In this document: positions 44,178 to 52,942 of the stretch, piece after piece | How positions within the stretch are numbered: the first letter of the stretch is position 1 | How the letters are laid out: every line of letters starts with the position of its first letter | Assembly (NCBI RefSeq): GCF_000515395.1 | Contig: NZ_KI911782.1 | Span: forward strand, 2,788,606-2,852,605 | Reading direction: 5' to 3' | Source: Jiangella gansuensis DSM 44835 | GTDB lineage: Bacteria; Actinomycetota; Actinomycetes; Jiangellales; Jiangellaceae | DNA length: 64,000 nt | Position numbers and translations under genes: made by a program | The notes under the pieces: generated by a model | What the model was told of the DNA's origin: nothing | Seen by the model: only the letters and a program-made list of their open reading frames with translations | Database searches by the model: none

Positions 44178-45004
44178 GAGTCTCCCGGCAGGACGGTGCG
44201 ATAGCCGGCGGCGTCGAGCCCCGCGAGGATCTGCTCGAGCGCCGCGACGGTCTGGGAGCGGTCGCCGCCGCCGTCGTGCAGCAGGATGACCGCACCGGGA
44301 CGGATCTGACCGAGCACGTCCTGAACGATAGACGTCGTCCCGGGTCGCGACCAGTCACGGGGGTCGACCGTCCAGTCCAGCGGCCGCAGCCCGAGGTCGT
44401 CGAGCACCGGCTCCACCTCCGGCTGCACCGCGGTGTTGGGCTGGCGGAAGTACGGTACGTCCGCCTCGCCGCCGAGCGCGGCCTCGATCGCCTCGTCGGC
44501 CTCGGCGATCTGCCGCTCGATCTTGTCCCGGTCGCGGTCGGCGAGCTCGTCGTCGTGCGTGTCGGTGTGGTTGCACAACGCATGCCCGGCATCGACCACC
44601 TGCCTCAGCACCTCCGGGTGCTCACGGACCCGCTGACCGACCACGCAGAACACCGCGGTCGCGTCGTGCTGCTCCAACAGGTCCAGCACCTGTGGCGTGT
44701 ACACCGGGTGCGGGCCGTCGTCGAACGTCAGGGTGACGGCGTAGTCGACCGACGCGCCACCTGTGTCCGGGCTGGTCTCACCGCCGGAGCCACCGTCGCC
44801 GCCCTCGGCGCCCTCGTCGCCGGCGTCACCGCCGGAGCGGCCGTCATCGGCGTCGCCCGTGGCGCCGGGTTCCGACGGTGCCGCGGTCGCGCCGTCCGCG
44901 ATCGATCCGCGACGTTCTTCGTCGGCCGTGCGCTCGGCAGCCACCGCCACCAGGCCCAGCATGATGCCCAGCAGGATGGTCGCGGGCCACGACAGGTTGT
45001 TCAT
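44174..45004 (-). CDS. Secreted/anchored polysaccharide deacetylase (NodB domain)
   Basis: 276 residues with an N-terminal hydrophobic helix (ATILLGIMLGLVAVA), a long Gly/Asp/Ser linker (about 30-82), then a NodB domain. Its motifs are LTFDDGPHPVYTPQ, CNHTDTHDDEL (metal His), YFRQPNTAVQPE, and VILLHDGGGDRSQTVAAL. It removes N-acetyl or O-acyl groups from peptidoglycan or another polysaccharide outside the cell. The ATG has GGAGGT upstream and TATGAT as a likely -10. It is coupled to the HAD gene. Confidence 0.88.
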   Translation of the reverse strand: MNNLSWPATILLGIMLGLVAVAAERTADEERRGSIADGATAAPSEPGATGDADDGRSGGDAGDEGAEGGDGGSGGETSPDTGGASVDYAVTLTFDDGPHPVYTPQVLDLLEQHDATAVFCVVGQRVREHPEVLRQVVDAGHALCNHTDTHDDELADRDRDKIERQIAEADEAIEAALGGEADVPYFRQPNTAVQPEVEPVLDDLGLRPLDWTVDPRDWSRPGTTSIVQDVLGQIRPGAVILLHDGGGDRSQTVAALEQILAGLDAAGYRTVLPGDS

Positions 45005-45089
45005 GGCGACCTCCTGCCCGCGCTCACCGACCCATGATCATATGAACGGGTCCCGAAATCGGACAGGCGCGCCCATGCGCAGCGTGTCG

Positions 45090-46754
45090 TCAGCAGTTCG
45101 GCCGGCACTGCCGTTCGATCATGGCCTGCACGAACACGCTCTGGATGTCACGCGGGTCCTCGGCCTGGTAGGCCTGGGTGCCGGTGGCGGCGGAGATCTG
45201 TTCCAGAGCCTCCATGTCGGCCTCGGGTCCCATCCCGATGGTGATGACCGGCACCGGGTTCGCGGGGTCGAACTGCGCGGTCAGCGTGTTGAGCAAGGTC
45301 TCCAGGTCGATGCCGTCCGGATCGTCCTCGTTGCGTCCGTCGGTCAGCAGCACCACCGAGTTGACGCTGCCGGCCTGGTAACTGCTGCGGACCTCCTGGA
45401 ACGCGGCGAGGACGGTGTCGTAGAGCCCGGTGCCGCCCTCGGCTCGCGACGGCAGCGACTCCAGTGCCGCGACCAGCGCCTCCTGCCGGGTGCCGCCGTC
45501 GACCTCCTCGTCCATCGGGCCGATCTCGACCAGCTCGATGTGGTCGCTGGGCGGGTCCTGCAGGATCGAGAACGCCCACAGCCCGACGGACGACGCGGGC
45601 GGGAACAGGGAGAGCGCTTCCAGGGCGGCGTCGCGCGTCAGCTCGATGCGGGTGGCACCGTCCTCGACCTGCTCGTTCATGGAGCCGGAGACATCGATGA
45701 CAGCGAGCATGCGCATGTCCAGCGACAGTGCCGCCCACTGCCGGGTGAGCTCGGCGACCACGGCCGGATCGGGGTCGGGCAGCAGGTCCGGCATGGCCGG
45801 GCGGGTGCCGTCGACCACTCCGGCGTCGTCGTCGGCGGTGCCGTCGGGGCTGCGGAACCCGGCGTCGCGGATGCTCTCCTGGGAGTCGACCGAGCCGAGG
45901 AAGGTGACGAAGTCCGCCGCGGCCGAGCGGGCATCGTCGTCGTCGGCACCCTGCACGGCCAGCGCCGGGAAGTCGAAGGCGAGCGTGCCCTCGGCCGGAT
46001 AGAGCGCGTTGACCGGCACCTCCGGGCGAGTGCGGTTGAAGGCGACCACGGACTGCTCGGTGGCCGTGAACGCGACCGGTGTCTCGCCGGCCGCGGTGGC
46101 GTACGCGTCCTCGACAGTGGGCACCGCGGCGCGGGACACCTCGGTCATCAATGACACGAGCTCGGACTGCTCCAGCGTCTCGCCGAGCGCGGCCCGGACG
46201 GCCAGCAGGCTGGCCATGCCCTCGTCGTTGGCGGCCGGGTCGGGCAGGACCGCCACCGCGTCGCCCTGGACCACCGCCGACCAGGGGACGACCGACTCGT
46301 CACCACCGGCGGCCTGCGCCGCAGGTCGCGGCATGATCACCACCAGCGGGGAGACGGCGACGCTGGCCAGCTGATTGACCTGCTCCAGGTCGACCGCGGG
46401 TCCGTAGTCGAGGCTCTTCGGCACCCACAACTGCGGCGCGTCCGGCGTGCCGATGGTGGCCGCAGCCTCAGCGGCGGAGGTCGCGGTCACGTCAACCTGC
46501 ACGCACCGGTCGCCGACAGCGGGCTGACCCTCCTGGTAGCGGTCGGCGAGCTCGGTGAGCACCGGCGCGATGGTGGCGTCGGCCGCGACGGCCACGGGCA
46601 GAGTGCCGGAACACTCACCGCCGCCGGAGTCGAGGACGGACACCGCGCCCAGGCCGGCGGCCGCGATGACCGCGACGGCCGCCACGGACAGGCCCAGCCG
46701 GCGCAGCCAGGGAGACGGCGTCGTCGTCCGCGCCGATGCGTGGCGTCCTGTCAT
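45090..46754 (-). CDS. Fusion of substrate-binding-like domain and von Willebrand A domain
   Basis: 554 residues from ATG 46754. A basic leader and membrane span (RRLGLSVAAVAVIAAAGLG) precede a periplasmic-binding-protein-like domain (TLPVAVAADATIAPVLTELADRYQE, VTATSAAEAAATIG) of about 300 residues. A VWA domain follows with an intact MIDAS: DVSGSMNEQ, then TGLYDT and LLTDGRNEDDP. The C-terminus ends in a Cys-containing RQCRPNC. This combination recurs in actinobacteria as an anchored extracellular protein of unknown job. It stands alone between the deacetylase and a broken AraC gene. Confidence 0.82.
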   Translation of the reverse strand: MTGRHASARTTTPSPWLRRLGLSVAAVAVIAAAGLGAVSVLDSGGGECSGTLPVAVAADATIAPVLTELADRYQEGQPAVGDRCVQVDVTATSAAEAAATIGTPDAPQLWVPKSLDYGPAVDLEQVNQLASVAVSPLVVIMPRPAAQAAGGDESVVPWSAVVQGDAVAVLPDPAANDEGMASLLAVRAALGETLEQSELVSLMTEVSRAAVPTVEDAYATAAGETPVAFTATEQSVVAFNRTRPEVPVNALYPAEGTLAFDFPALAVQGADDDDARSAAADFVTFLGSVDSQESIRDAGFRSPDGTADDDAGVVDGTRPAMPDLLPDPDPAVVAELTRQWAALSLDMRMLAVIDVSGSMNEQVEDGATRIELTRDAALEALSLFPPASSVGLWAFSILQDPPSDHIELVEIGPMDEEVDGGTRQEALVAALESLPSRAEGGTGLYDTVLAAFQEVRSSYQAGSVNSVVLLTDGRNEDDPDGIDLETLLNTLTAQFDPANPVPVITIGMGPEADMEALEQISAATGTQAYQAEDPRDIQSVFVQAMIERQCRPNC

Positions 46755-46962
46755 GTGGGCAGCTCCGGGCAGGTCAGGGGATTGCAGACTAACCGGGAGC
46801 ATTCCGACTCTGGTAGTCCCCTGCCCCGCGTGTCACACCCGGACTGGAGAATCAGGCTCTTCGACCGGGGCCACCATCGAGTGCGAGGCCTACAAACGGG
46901 CTCTCCGCCTGGACTCCGGTTCGCTCTTCCGGGATCGGCGGGGCGTCGGCGATGCTGTGGGC

Positions 46963-47802
46963 GTGGAGTACGTGTCCAGAGTGCCGCGACCGCCGTTGGA
47001 CGGGCTGATCGACGACCTTTACTACCTGGAAGGTGCGTCGCCGTACGCCCGGCTGACGCTGCCGCCGATGCCGGGGGCGTTGCTCATCGTCAACCTCGGG
47101 GCGCCGTTCCGCATCCGCGCCGGGACCGACATCGAGCCGGCCGAGTACGCCGACGGCTGCGTGGTCACCACGCCCACCCGCGCGTTGGAGTTCGGTTACC
47201 CACTCCGGACCCGGTCCGTCGGCGTGCACTTCAAGCCGTGGGGGCTGGCGCCGTTCCTGCCGATGCCCGCGGCCGAGCTGTGTGACCGGCCGGTGACGGT
47301 AGAGCAGGTTTGGGGCCGGCGCGGCATTGCTGAGCTGCGAGACCGGCTGGCCACTGCAGACGGACCGCTCGAGATGCTGACGCTGCTCGAGGAGGAGCTG
47401 ATGTAACGGCTGTGCGAGACCGCCGGCCTGGGACTGGTCCGCCATACGAGCAGCGTCATCGCGGCGACCAGCGGGGCGGTGGCAATCGGCGACCTGAAGG
47501 TGGCAGCCGGTGTCAGCAGCACTCACCTGGCACAGCGGTTCAAGGAGCTCATCGGCGTCACGCCGAAGCGGCTGGCCCGCACCTACCGCTTCGCCGCCAC
47601 CGTGTTCTCGATCAACCCCGCCGAACCGATCGACTGGGGCGACCTCGCCGGTGGCGCAGGCTACTTCGACCAGGCCCACTTCGGCCACGAGTTCCGGGCG
47701 TTCACCGGGCTCACGCCGACCCGGTACGTCGAAGTCCGGCGGCAGTTCCTGCGCGAGCATCCCGGTCACGTGCTGGACAGCTGGCCGCTGCCGGCCGATT
47801 GA
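46963..47802 (+). pseudogene. AraC-type regulator (DUF6597-like sensor) broken by an in-frame stop
   Basis: The N-terminal half (VEYVSRVPRPPLDGLIDDLYYLEG onward) and the C-terminal AraC helix-turn-helix (VAAGVSSTHLAQRFKELIG, then AGYFDQAHFGHEFRAFTGLTPTRY) are in the same frame. A single TAA at 47404-47406 separates them. Without that stop, a full-length protein of about 279 residues would be made. The stop falls just before the DNA-binding domain, so only the sensor half is produced unless an internal start (for example GTG 47479) rescues the rest. A sequencing error is possible. Confidence 0.75.
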
Positions 47803-47868
47803 TTTCTTACAAGAGCGACAGCCCACGACACGCCAATATGGGGGTATCCCAAAGCAGAGGAGCGCCCC

Positions 47869-48450
47869 ATGGGCAAAGTAGTCATGTACAGCTCGGTGTC
47901 GGTGGACGGCTTCGTCGCGGACGAGAATGACCAGCCCGGACCGCTGTTCGACTGGTTGTCCAGCGGTGACGTGCCGTTGGACGAGAGCGGCGAGTTGAAG
48001 GTGTCGCAGACGTCCTACGACTACACCCGGCCGTACTGGGACCAGATCGGGGCGACCGTGGTCGGCCGCCACGTCTTCGACCTGACGGACGGCTGGGACG
48101 GGAAGCCTCCGGGCGGGGTCGACCACGTGGTCGTCGTGACGCACCGGCCGGAGCCTGAGGGCTGGGACACCGAGGCGCCGTTTCACTTCGTCGACGGCGT
48201 CGAGGCAGCCGTGGCCAAGGCGCAGGAGCTCGCGGGTGACCGCATCGTCGAGGTCGCCGCTGGCGACGTCGGTGGCCAGGTGCTTGCCGCAGGCCTGATC
48301 GACGAGGTGCGCATGGACGTCGTACCCGTGGTGTTCGGGTCGGGCAAGCGCTACTTCGGGTCGGTCCACGCGCAGCACCTGCTGGAGGATCCTGACGTGG
48401 TGATTCAGGGCAACCGGGTGCTTCACCTGCGCTATCGGGTGCGCCGTTGA
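47869..48450 (+). CDS. Dihydrofolate reductase / RibD C-terminal-like family protein
   Basis: 193 residues with the RibD_C fold: VVMYSSVSVDGFVADENDQPG at the N-terminus, GATVVGRHVFDLTDGWDGKPP, then VAAGDVGGQVLAAGLIDEVRMDVVPVVFGSGKRYF. Such proteins are annotated as DHFR-like reductases, but their substrates are unknown. ATG has GGAGCG upstream. It follows the broken AraC gene by 66 bases, so it may have been the regulator's target. Confidence 0.85.
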   Translation: MGKVVMYSSVSVDGFVADENDQPGPLFDWLSSGDVPLDESGELKVSQTSYDYTRPYWDQIGATVVGRHVFDLTDGWDGKPPGGVDHVVVVTHRPEPEGWDTEAPFHFVDGVEAAVAKAQELAGDRIVEVAAGDVGGQVLAAGLIDEVRMDVVPVVFGSGKRYFGSVHAQHLLEDPDVVIQGNRVLHLRYRVRR

Positions 48451-48535
48451 CGAGGCCGAACTCATCCAGGCGGCAGAACGTGGACGGGTCAGGGCAGCCA
48501 AGGCAGCGTCAGGCACACCGACCTGCCCGGCAGCC

Positions 48536-49390
48536 TCACCGGCTGAGCCGCTGGTAGCGCCGCACCGACAACGGCACGAAGACGGCCAGGATCACCAGCG
48601 GCCAGACCACGGCCATCAGGGTCGCGTTCTGGGCGATCCACGAGTCGCTGCCCAGACCGGGATTGCCGAACAGGTCGCGCGCGGCGGCCACCGTCGACGA
48701 CAGCGGGTTCCACTGCGCGACGGCAGCCATCCAGGCCGGCATCAGGTCCGGTGCGACGAACACGTTGGACAGCGCGGTGAGCGGGAAGGCGGCCGGGAAG
48801 ACGATGACCCCTACCATGTCGGCGTTCTTCACGATCAGGCCCAGGTAGATGCCGATCCAGGTGATGGCGAACCTCAGCAGCAGGATGAGCGAGATCGCCG
48901 CGACGGCTCCAGGGACTCCTTCGCGCCACTGCCAGCCGACCAGCAGCCCGCAGACGATCAGCGTCGTCATCTCGAGCACCGCCCGCATCACATCGGCGGC
49001 GCTACGGCCGACGACGAGCGCGGAGCGGGCCACCGGCATGGAGCGGAACCGGTCGATGACGCCGCGGTCGACATCGAAGGCCACGGCCGTCGCGGTGGCA
49101 CCGAGCCCGTAGACCATGGTCATGACGAACACGCCCGGAAGCAGGAACTCGCGGTAGCTGCCGCCGTCCGGGACGGCCATGCCGCTGCCGAAGACGTACC
49201 CGAAGACGAGCACCATCATGATCGGGAGCGTGAAGTAGATGATGACCTCTTCCGGCGCCCGGACGACGTGCGCCATGTAGCGGCGGGTCATCACCCAGCC
49301 GTCGGCCACGGCCCAGCGCAGCCGGGGGAGCGGGGAGCGGGCGCTCGCGGACGCCGGCACCGCCGGGCGGTCGGTCAGGGTGGCGCTCAT
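48536..49390 (-). CDS. ABC-2 type exporter permease (DrrB-like)
   Basis: 284 residues with six hydrophobic segments. The N-terminus (WAVADGWVMTRRYMAHVVRAPEEVIIYFTLPIMMVLVFGYVFG) is the usual DrrB/ABC2 start, and GATATAVAFDVDRGVIDRFRSMPVARSALVVGR is the conserved loop. It forms the membrane channel of a drug or lipid exporter with the ATPase encoded upstream, overlapping it by 4 bases. The substrate is unknown. Confidence 0.9.
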   Translation of the reverse strand: MSATLTDRPAVPASASARSPLPRLRWAVADGWVMTRRYMAHVVRAPEEVIIYFTLPIMMVLVFGYVFGSGMAVPDGGSYREFLLPGVFVMTMVYGLGATATAVAFDVDRGVIDRFRSMPVARSALVVGRSAADVMRAVLEMTTLIVCGLLVGWQWREGVPGAVAAISLILLLRFAITWIGIYLGLIVKNADMVGVIVFPAAFPLTALSNVFVAPDLMPAWMAAVAQWNPLSSTVAAARDLFGNPGLGSDSWIAQNATLMAVVWPLVILAVFVPLSVRRYQRLSR

Positions 49391-50361
49391 GCGGCACTCT
49401 CCTCGGTGGTCGGTGCGGCCGGGTGGCCGGTGAGCTGGAGGAACGCCTCGTCCAGGGTGGGCCGGCGCAGGCCGACGTCCTCGGCGTCGATGCTCTCGCG
49501 CTGCAGTTCACCGATGACGGCGCCGAGCGCGGCCATCCGGTCGCTGACGGGGGCGCTGACCCGGCGGATGTCGGTGTCGATCTCCGGGCGAGCGCCCGCG
49601 ACCCGGCCGACGACGGCGGCCGCGGCGGGCAACTGCGTGGCGTCGCGGACCACGACCTCGATGCGATCGCCACCGATCTGCGCCTTGAGCTGGTCGGGAG
49701 AGCCCTCGGCCACCACCCGGCCGGTGTCGATGACGGAGATGCGGCCGGCCAGCTGGTCGGCCTCCTCCAGGTACTGCGTGGTCAGCAGCACGGTGGTTCC
49801 GCCGGCGACCAGTGCCCGCACGGCGTCCCACACGTCATTGCGGCTGCGTGGGTCCAGCCCGGTGGTGGGCTCGTCGAGGAACAGCACCTCCGGGGCGAGC
49901 ACAAGACTGGCGGCCAGGTCGAGTCGGCGCCGCATGCCGCCGGAGTACGTACGGGCGGAGCGGTCGGCGGCCTCGGTGAGCGCGAACTGCTCCAGCAACT
50001 CGTCCGCCCGCCGCTGGGCGCCACGGACCCCGAGGTGGTAGAGGCGGCCGAACATCACCAGGTTCTGCCGACCGGACAGGGTCTCGTCGACGGCGGCGTA
50101 CTGGCCGGTGAGGCCGATACGGCCGCGCACCTCGGCCGCCTCGCGCACGACGTCGTGGCCGGCAACCCGAGCGGTTCCGGAGTCGAACCTGAGCAACGTG
50201 GCGAGGATGCGTACGGCCGTGGTCTTGCCGGCGCCGTTCGGGCCGAGCAGGCCGTGGACCACCCCGCGTGGCACCTCGAGGTCGAAGCCGTCGAGGGCGT
50301 AGGCATCGCCATACCGCTTGCGCAGCCCAGCGGCGACGATGGCTGGATCAGTGGACGTCAC
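49387..50361 (-). CDS. ABC exporter ATPase (daunorubicin-resistance DrrA-like)
   Basis: 324 residues from GTG 50361 (GGAGG upstream). Walker A is GLLGPNGAGKTT, the signature TYSGGMRRRLDLAASLVLAPE, Walker B VLFLDEPTTGLDP, and the C-terminal DrrA-type extension contains a conserved VSAPV region. It powers the DrrB-like permease. It is divergent from a TetR gene across an operator-like dyad, which implies drug- or ligand-inducible expression. The substrate is unknown. Confidence 0.93.
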   Translation of the reverse strand: MTSTDPAIVAAGLRKRYGDAYALDGFDLEVPRGVVHGLLGPNGAGKTTAVRILATLLRFDSGTARVAGHDVVREAAEVRGRIGLTGQYAAVDETLSGRQNLVMFGRLYHLGVRGAQRRADELLEQFALTEAADRSARTYSGGMRRRLDLAASLVLAPEVLFLDEPTTGLDPRSRNDVWDAVRALVAGGTTVLLTTQYLEEADQLAGRISVIDTGRVVAEGSPDQLKAQIGGDRIEVVVRDATQLPAAAAVVGRVAGARPEIDTDIRRVSAPVSDRMAALGAVIGELQRESIDAEDVGLRRPTLDEAFLQLTGHPAAPTTEESAA

Positions 50362-50388
50362 GACAGCCTCCAGTCGAAAGTGTTTATG

Positions 50389-50415
50389 GTGTATACGTCG
50401 ATATACGTTGTACAC
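50389..50415. promoter_or_regulatory. AT-rich dyad between the exporter operon and tetR
   Basis: This 27-base stretch starts GTGTATACG and ends GTTGTACAC, with outer arms GTGTA/TACAC and repeated TATACG inside. It is AT-rich against the GC background. TAGGAT at 50421-50426 is a likely -10 for the TetR gene. It is a candidate TetR operator acting in both directions. Confidence 0.6.
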
Positions 50416-50457
50416 AGTTCTAGGATGAGCGTCAAGCCGGGCGACCTAGGGGAGTAG

Positions 50458-51228
50458 ATGCCGACGGAGAACCAGCGGGCCGATCCGAACCGGACCCTCG
50501 ACCTGCTCTGGGGTGCCCAGCCGCAGGCGACCCGGGGCCCGAAACCCGGCCTGAGCGTGGAGCGCATCGTCAGCACCGGCATCGAGATCGCCGACGCCGA
50601 GGGGCTGGCGGCGGTATCCATGCGCCGCATCGCCGACAACCTCGGCGTCACCACCATGTCGCTCTACAGGTACGTCCCCAGCAAGACCGACCTGCTGGAG
50701 CTCATGGTCGAAGCCGCGAGCGAGCCGGAGGCGCCACCGCCGCAGCTCACCGGCTGGCGCGAGCGGCTGCGCTGGCACGCGCTGGCGATCGCCGACACGT
50801 ACCGTCGCCGGCCGTGGGCGCTCGACGTGCCACTGAACGCCCCGCCGATGGGACCTGCCCAGATCCGCCGCATGGAATACCTGCTGCAGGCGCTGGACGA
50901 CACCGGCCTCAGCGGGCCGGAGATGCTCGGCATCCTGGTGATGCTCAGCGGTTACGTCCGCGGACACGCGCAACTGGCGTTCACCATGTCCGGCGTGGAG
51001 AACCGCACCGGAGCGCCGGAGGGGGAGTGGGACGCCGCTTACGGGCGGATGCTCACCACGTTCGTGACCGCTGAGCAGCACCCCGTCCTGGCCCGCATCG
51101 TCGCCCGGGACAGCTTCGACGGCTACGCCGACCCCGACCCGTGGCTGGGCGACGACTTCGCATTCGGTCTGGAGATCGTGCTGGACGGCATCGGCGCCTA
51201 CCTCGAGCGTCGGACGCACCAGAGCTGA
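50458..51228 (+). CDS. TetR/AcrR-family regulator of the DrrAB-type exporter
   Basis: 256 residues. The HTH is VERIVSTGIEIADAEGLAAVSMRRIADNLGVTTMSLYRYVPSKTDLLELMV, placed after an N-terminal extension of about 35 residues. The C-terminal ligand-binding domain is TetR_C-like (LAIADTYRRRPWALDVPL). ATG has GGGGAG upstream. Divergence from drrAB-like genes with a shared dyad makes local repression the likely role. Confidence 0.88.
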   Translation: MPTENQRADPNRTLDLLWGAQPQATRGPKPGLSVERIVSTGIEIADAEGLAAVSMRRIADNLGVTTMSLYRYVPSKTDLLELMVEAASEPEAPPPQLTGWRERLRWHALAIADTYRRRPWALDVPLNAPPMGPAQIRRMEYLLQALDDTGLSGPEMLGILVMLSGYVRGHAQLAFTMSGVENRTGAPEGEWDAAYGRMLTTFVTAEQHPVLARIVARDSFDGYADPDPWLGDDFAFGLEIVLDGIGAYLERRTHQS

Positions 51229-51341
51229 CTGCGTGTGATCCGGACGGGGTGGGCGCCGGCCGGCAGCGCAGGGGAGGGGACGATACTGAGGTGTCGGCAG
51301 GCGCCGGCACTTCATCTCCAGATTCGCGACAGGAGCGGCAG

Positions 51342-52784
51342 ATGGCTGGTACGGCTCAGATCGGCGTGACCGGGCTCGCGGTGATGGGCCGCAACCTGGC
51401 CCGCAACTTCGCCCGCAACGGCTTCGCGGTCGCGGTTCACAACCGCACCGCCAGCCGCACTCGTGATCTCGTCGAGCAGTTCGGCCACGAGGGCACGTTC
51501 GTGCCGGCGGAGTCCGCCGAGGAGTTCGTGGCCGCGCTGGAGCGCCCGCGCCGGCTGGTCATCATGGTCAAGGCGGGTGCACCGACCGACGCCGTCATCG
51601 AGGAGTTCGTGCCGCTGCTGGAGCCCGGCGACGTCGTCATCGACGGCGGCAACGCCCACTTCGCCGACACTCGCCGCCGTGAGGCGGCGCTGCGCGAAAG
51701 CGGCCTGCACTTCGTCGGCACCGGCATCTCCGGGGGAGAGGAAGGCGCACTGCTGGGACCCAGCATCATGCCCGGCGGCTCGGCGGAGTCGTACGAGTCG
51801 CTCGGCCCGATGCTGGAGATCATCGCCGCCAAGGCCGCGGACGGCACACCGTGCTGCACGCACGTGGGCGCCGACGGGGCCGGCCACTTCGTCAAGATGG
51901 TGCACAACGGCATCGAGTACGCCGACATGCAGCTGATCGCCGAGGCGTACGACCTGCTGCGGCGGGCCGCGGGCTACCAACCAGCCGACATCGCCAGGAT
52001 ATTCAAGGGCTGGAACTCCGGCCGCCTCGACTCCTACCTCATCGAGATCACCGCCGAGGTGCTGGCACACGTCGACGCCGCCACCGGCCGGCCGTTCGTC
52101 GACATCGTCGCCGACCAAGCGGAGCAGAAGGGCACCGGGCGCTGGACCGTGCAGCTCGCGCTGGATCTCGGCGTGCCGGTGAACGGCATCGCCGAGGCCG
52201 TGTTCGCCCGGTCGCTGTCCGGCCACGCGGAGCTTCGCGCCGTGGGCCGCGACCTCGCCGGCCCGGCGCCGGCCACGCTGGCGCCCGACGACGCCGAGCG
52301 ATTCGCCGGCCAGGTCGAGCAGGCTCTCTACGCCTCGAAGGTCGTCTCGTACACGCAGGGTTTCCACCAGATGCAGGCAGCCGGCGCGGAATACGGCTGG
52401 GAGCTCGACCTCGGCGCCATCGCCGGTATCTGGCGGGGCGGCTGCATCATCCGCGCGGCCTTCCTCGACCGCATCACCGCCGCGTACGCCAAGGACCGCG
52501 CCCTGCCCAGCCTGCTGGCCGACGAGCAGTTCGCCGCGGAGATCGGCGCCGCTCAGGAGGCCTGGCGCACGGTTGTGGCGACGGCGGCACGGCTCGGCAT
52601 CCCGGTACCGGGGTTCGCCACCGCGCTGTCGTACTACGACGCCCTGCGTGCCGAGCGGTTGCCGGCGGCGCTGACGCAGGGCCAGCGCGACTTCTTCGGC
52701 GCGCACACCTACCGGCGGGTCGACCGCGACGGTGTCTTCCACACGCTCTGGTCGCAGGACCGCAGCGAGGAGCAGCAGTCCTGA
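51342..52784 (+). CDS. gnd: 6-phosphogluconate dehydrogenase, decarboxylating
   Basis: Oxidises and decarboxylates 6-phosphogluconate to ribulose 5-phosphate in the pentose phosphate pathway. 480 residues, the long form. The Rossmann loop is GVTGLAVMGRNLARNFARNG, the substrate motif is IDGGNAHFADTRRR, then GTGISGGEEGALLGPSIMPGG, the catalytic KMVHNGIEYADMQ, and the tail WRGGCIIRAAFLDRI. ATG 51342 with AGGAG upstream gives the family start. It is a single gene with repeat R5 behind it. Confidence 0.95.
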   Translation: MAGTAQIGVTGLAVMGRNLARNFARNGFAVAVHNRTASRTRDLVEQFGHEGTFVPAESAEEFVAALERPRRLVIMVKAGAPTDAVIEEFVPLLEPGDVVIDGGNAHFADTRRREAALRESGLHFVGTGISGGEEGALLGPSIMPGGSAESYESLGPMLEIIAAKAADGTPCCTHVGADGAGHFVKMVHNGIEYADMQLIAEAYDLLRRAAGYQPADIARIFKGWNSGRLDSYLIEITAEVLAHVDAATGRPFVDIVADQAEQKGTGRWTVQLALDLGVPVNGIAEAVFARSLSGHAELRAVGRDLAGPAPATLAPDDAERFAGQVEQALYASKVVSYTQGFHQMQAAGAEYGWELDLGAIAGIWRGGCIIRAAFLDRITAAYAKDRALPSLLADEQFAAEIGAAQEAWRTVVATAARLGIPVPGFATALSYYDALRAERLPAALTQGQRDFFGAHTYRRVDRDGVFHTLWSQDRSEEQQS

Positions 52785-52813
52785 CGCAACATCCATGACC
52801 CGCCCGCCCCAAA

Positions 52814-52875
52814 TGATCACGTGCAGCATGGGTGCTCCCGCTTCACCAGGAATGCTTGCCTGGTGAAGCGGGAGT
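52814..52875 (+). repeat. Dispersed palindromic repeat, copy R5
   Basis: TGATCACGTGCAGCATGGGTG is followed by a perfect 16-bp stem, 52835-52850 with 52859-52874, around the loop AATGCTTG. The hairpin is that of R1 and R3, and this copy is the least decayed. It lies 30 bases after gnd. No inverted partner is seen nearby. Confidence 0.85.
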
Positions 52876-52906
52876 AGGCCTGGAGGGAGCACTCCGTCAA
52901 TCATGG

Positions 52907-52935
52907 TTGACACGGGCCAGGCGTCAACATACGTT
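52907..52935 (+). promoter_or_regulatory. Near-consensus promoter with GTTGAC/GTCAAC repeats
   Basis: TTGACA (52907-52912), 17 bases, TACGTT (52930-52935), seven bases, then ATG 52943. GTTGAC (52906-52911), GTCAAC (52923-52928) and GTTGAC (52934-52939) form overlapping dyads across the core promoter, so a repressor could occlude it. Confidence 0.7.
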
Positions 52936-52942
52936 GACACCC

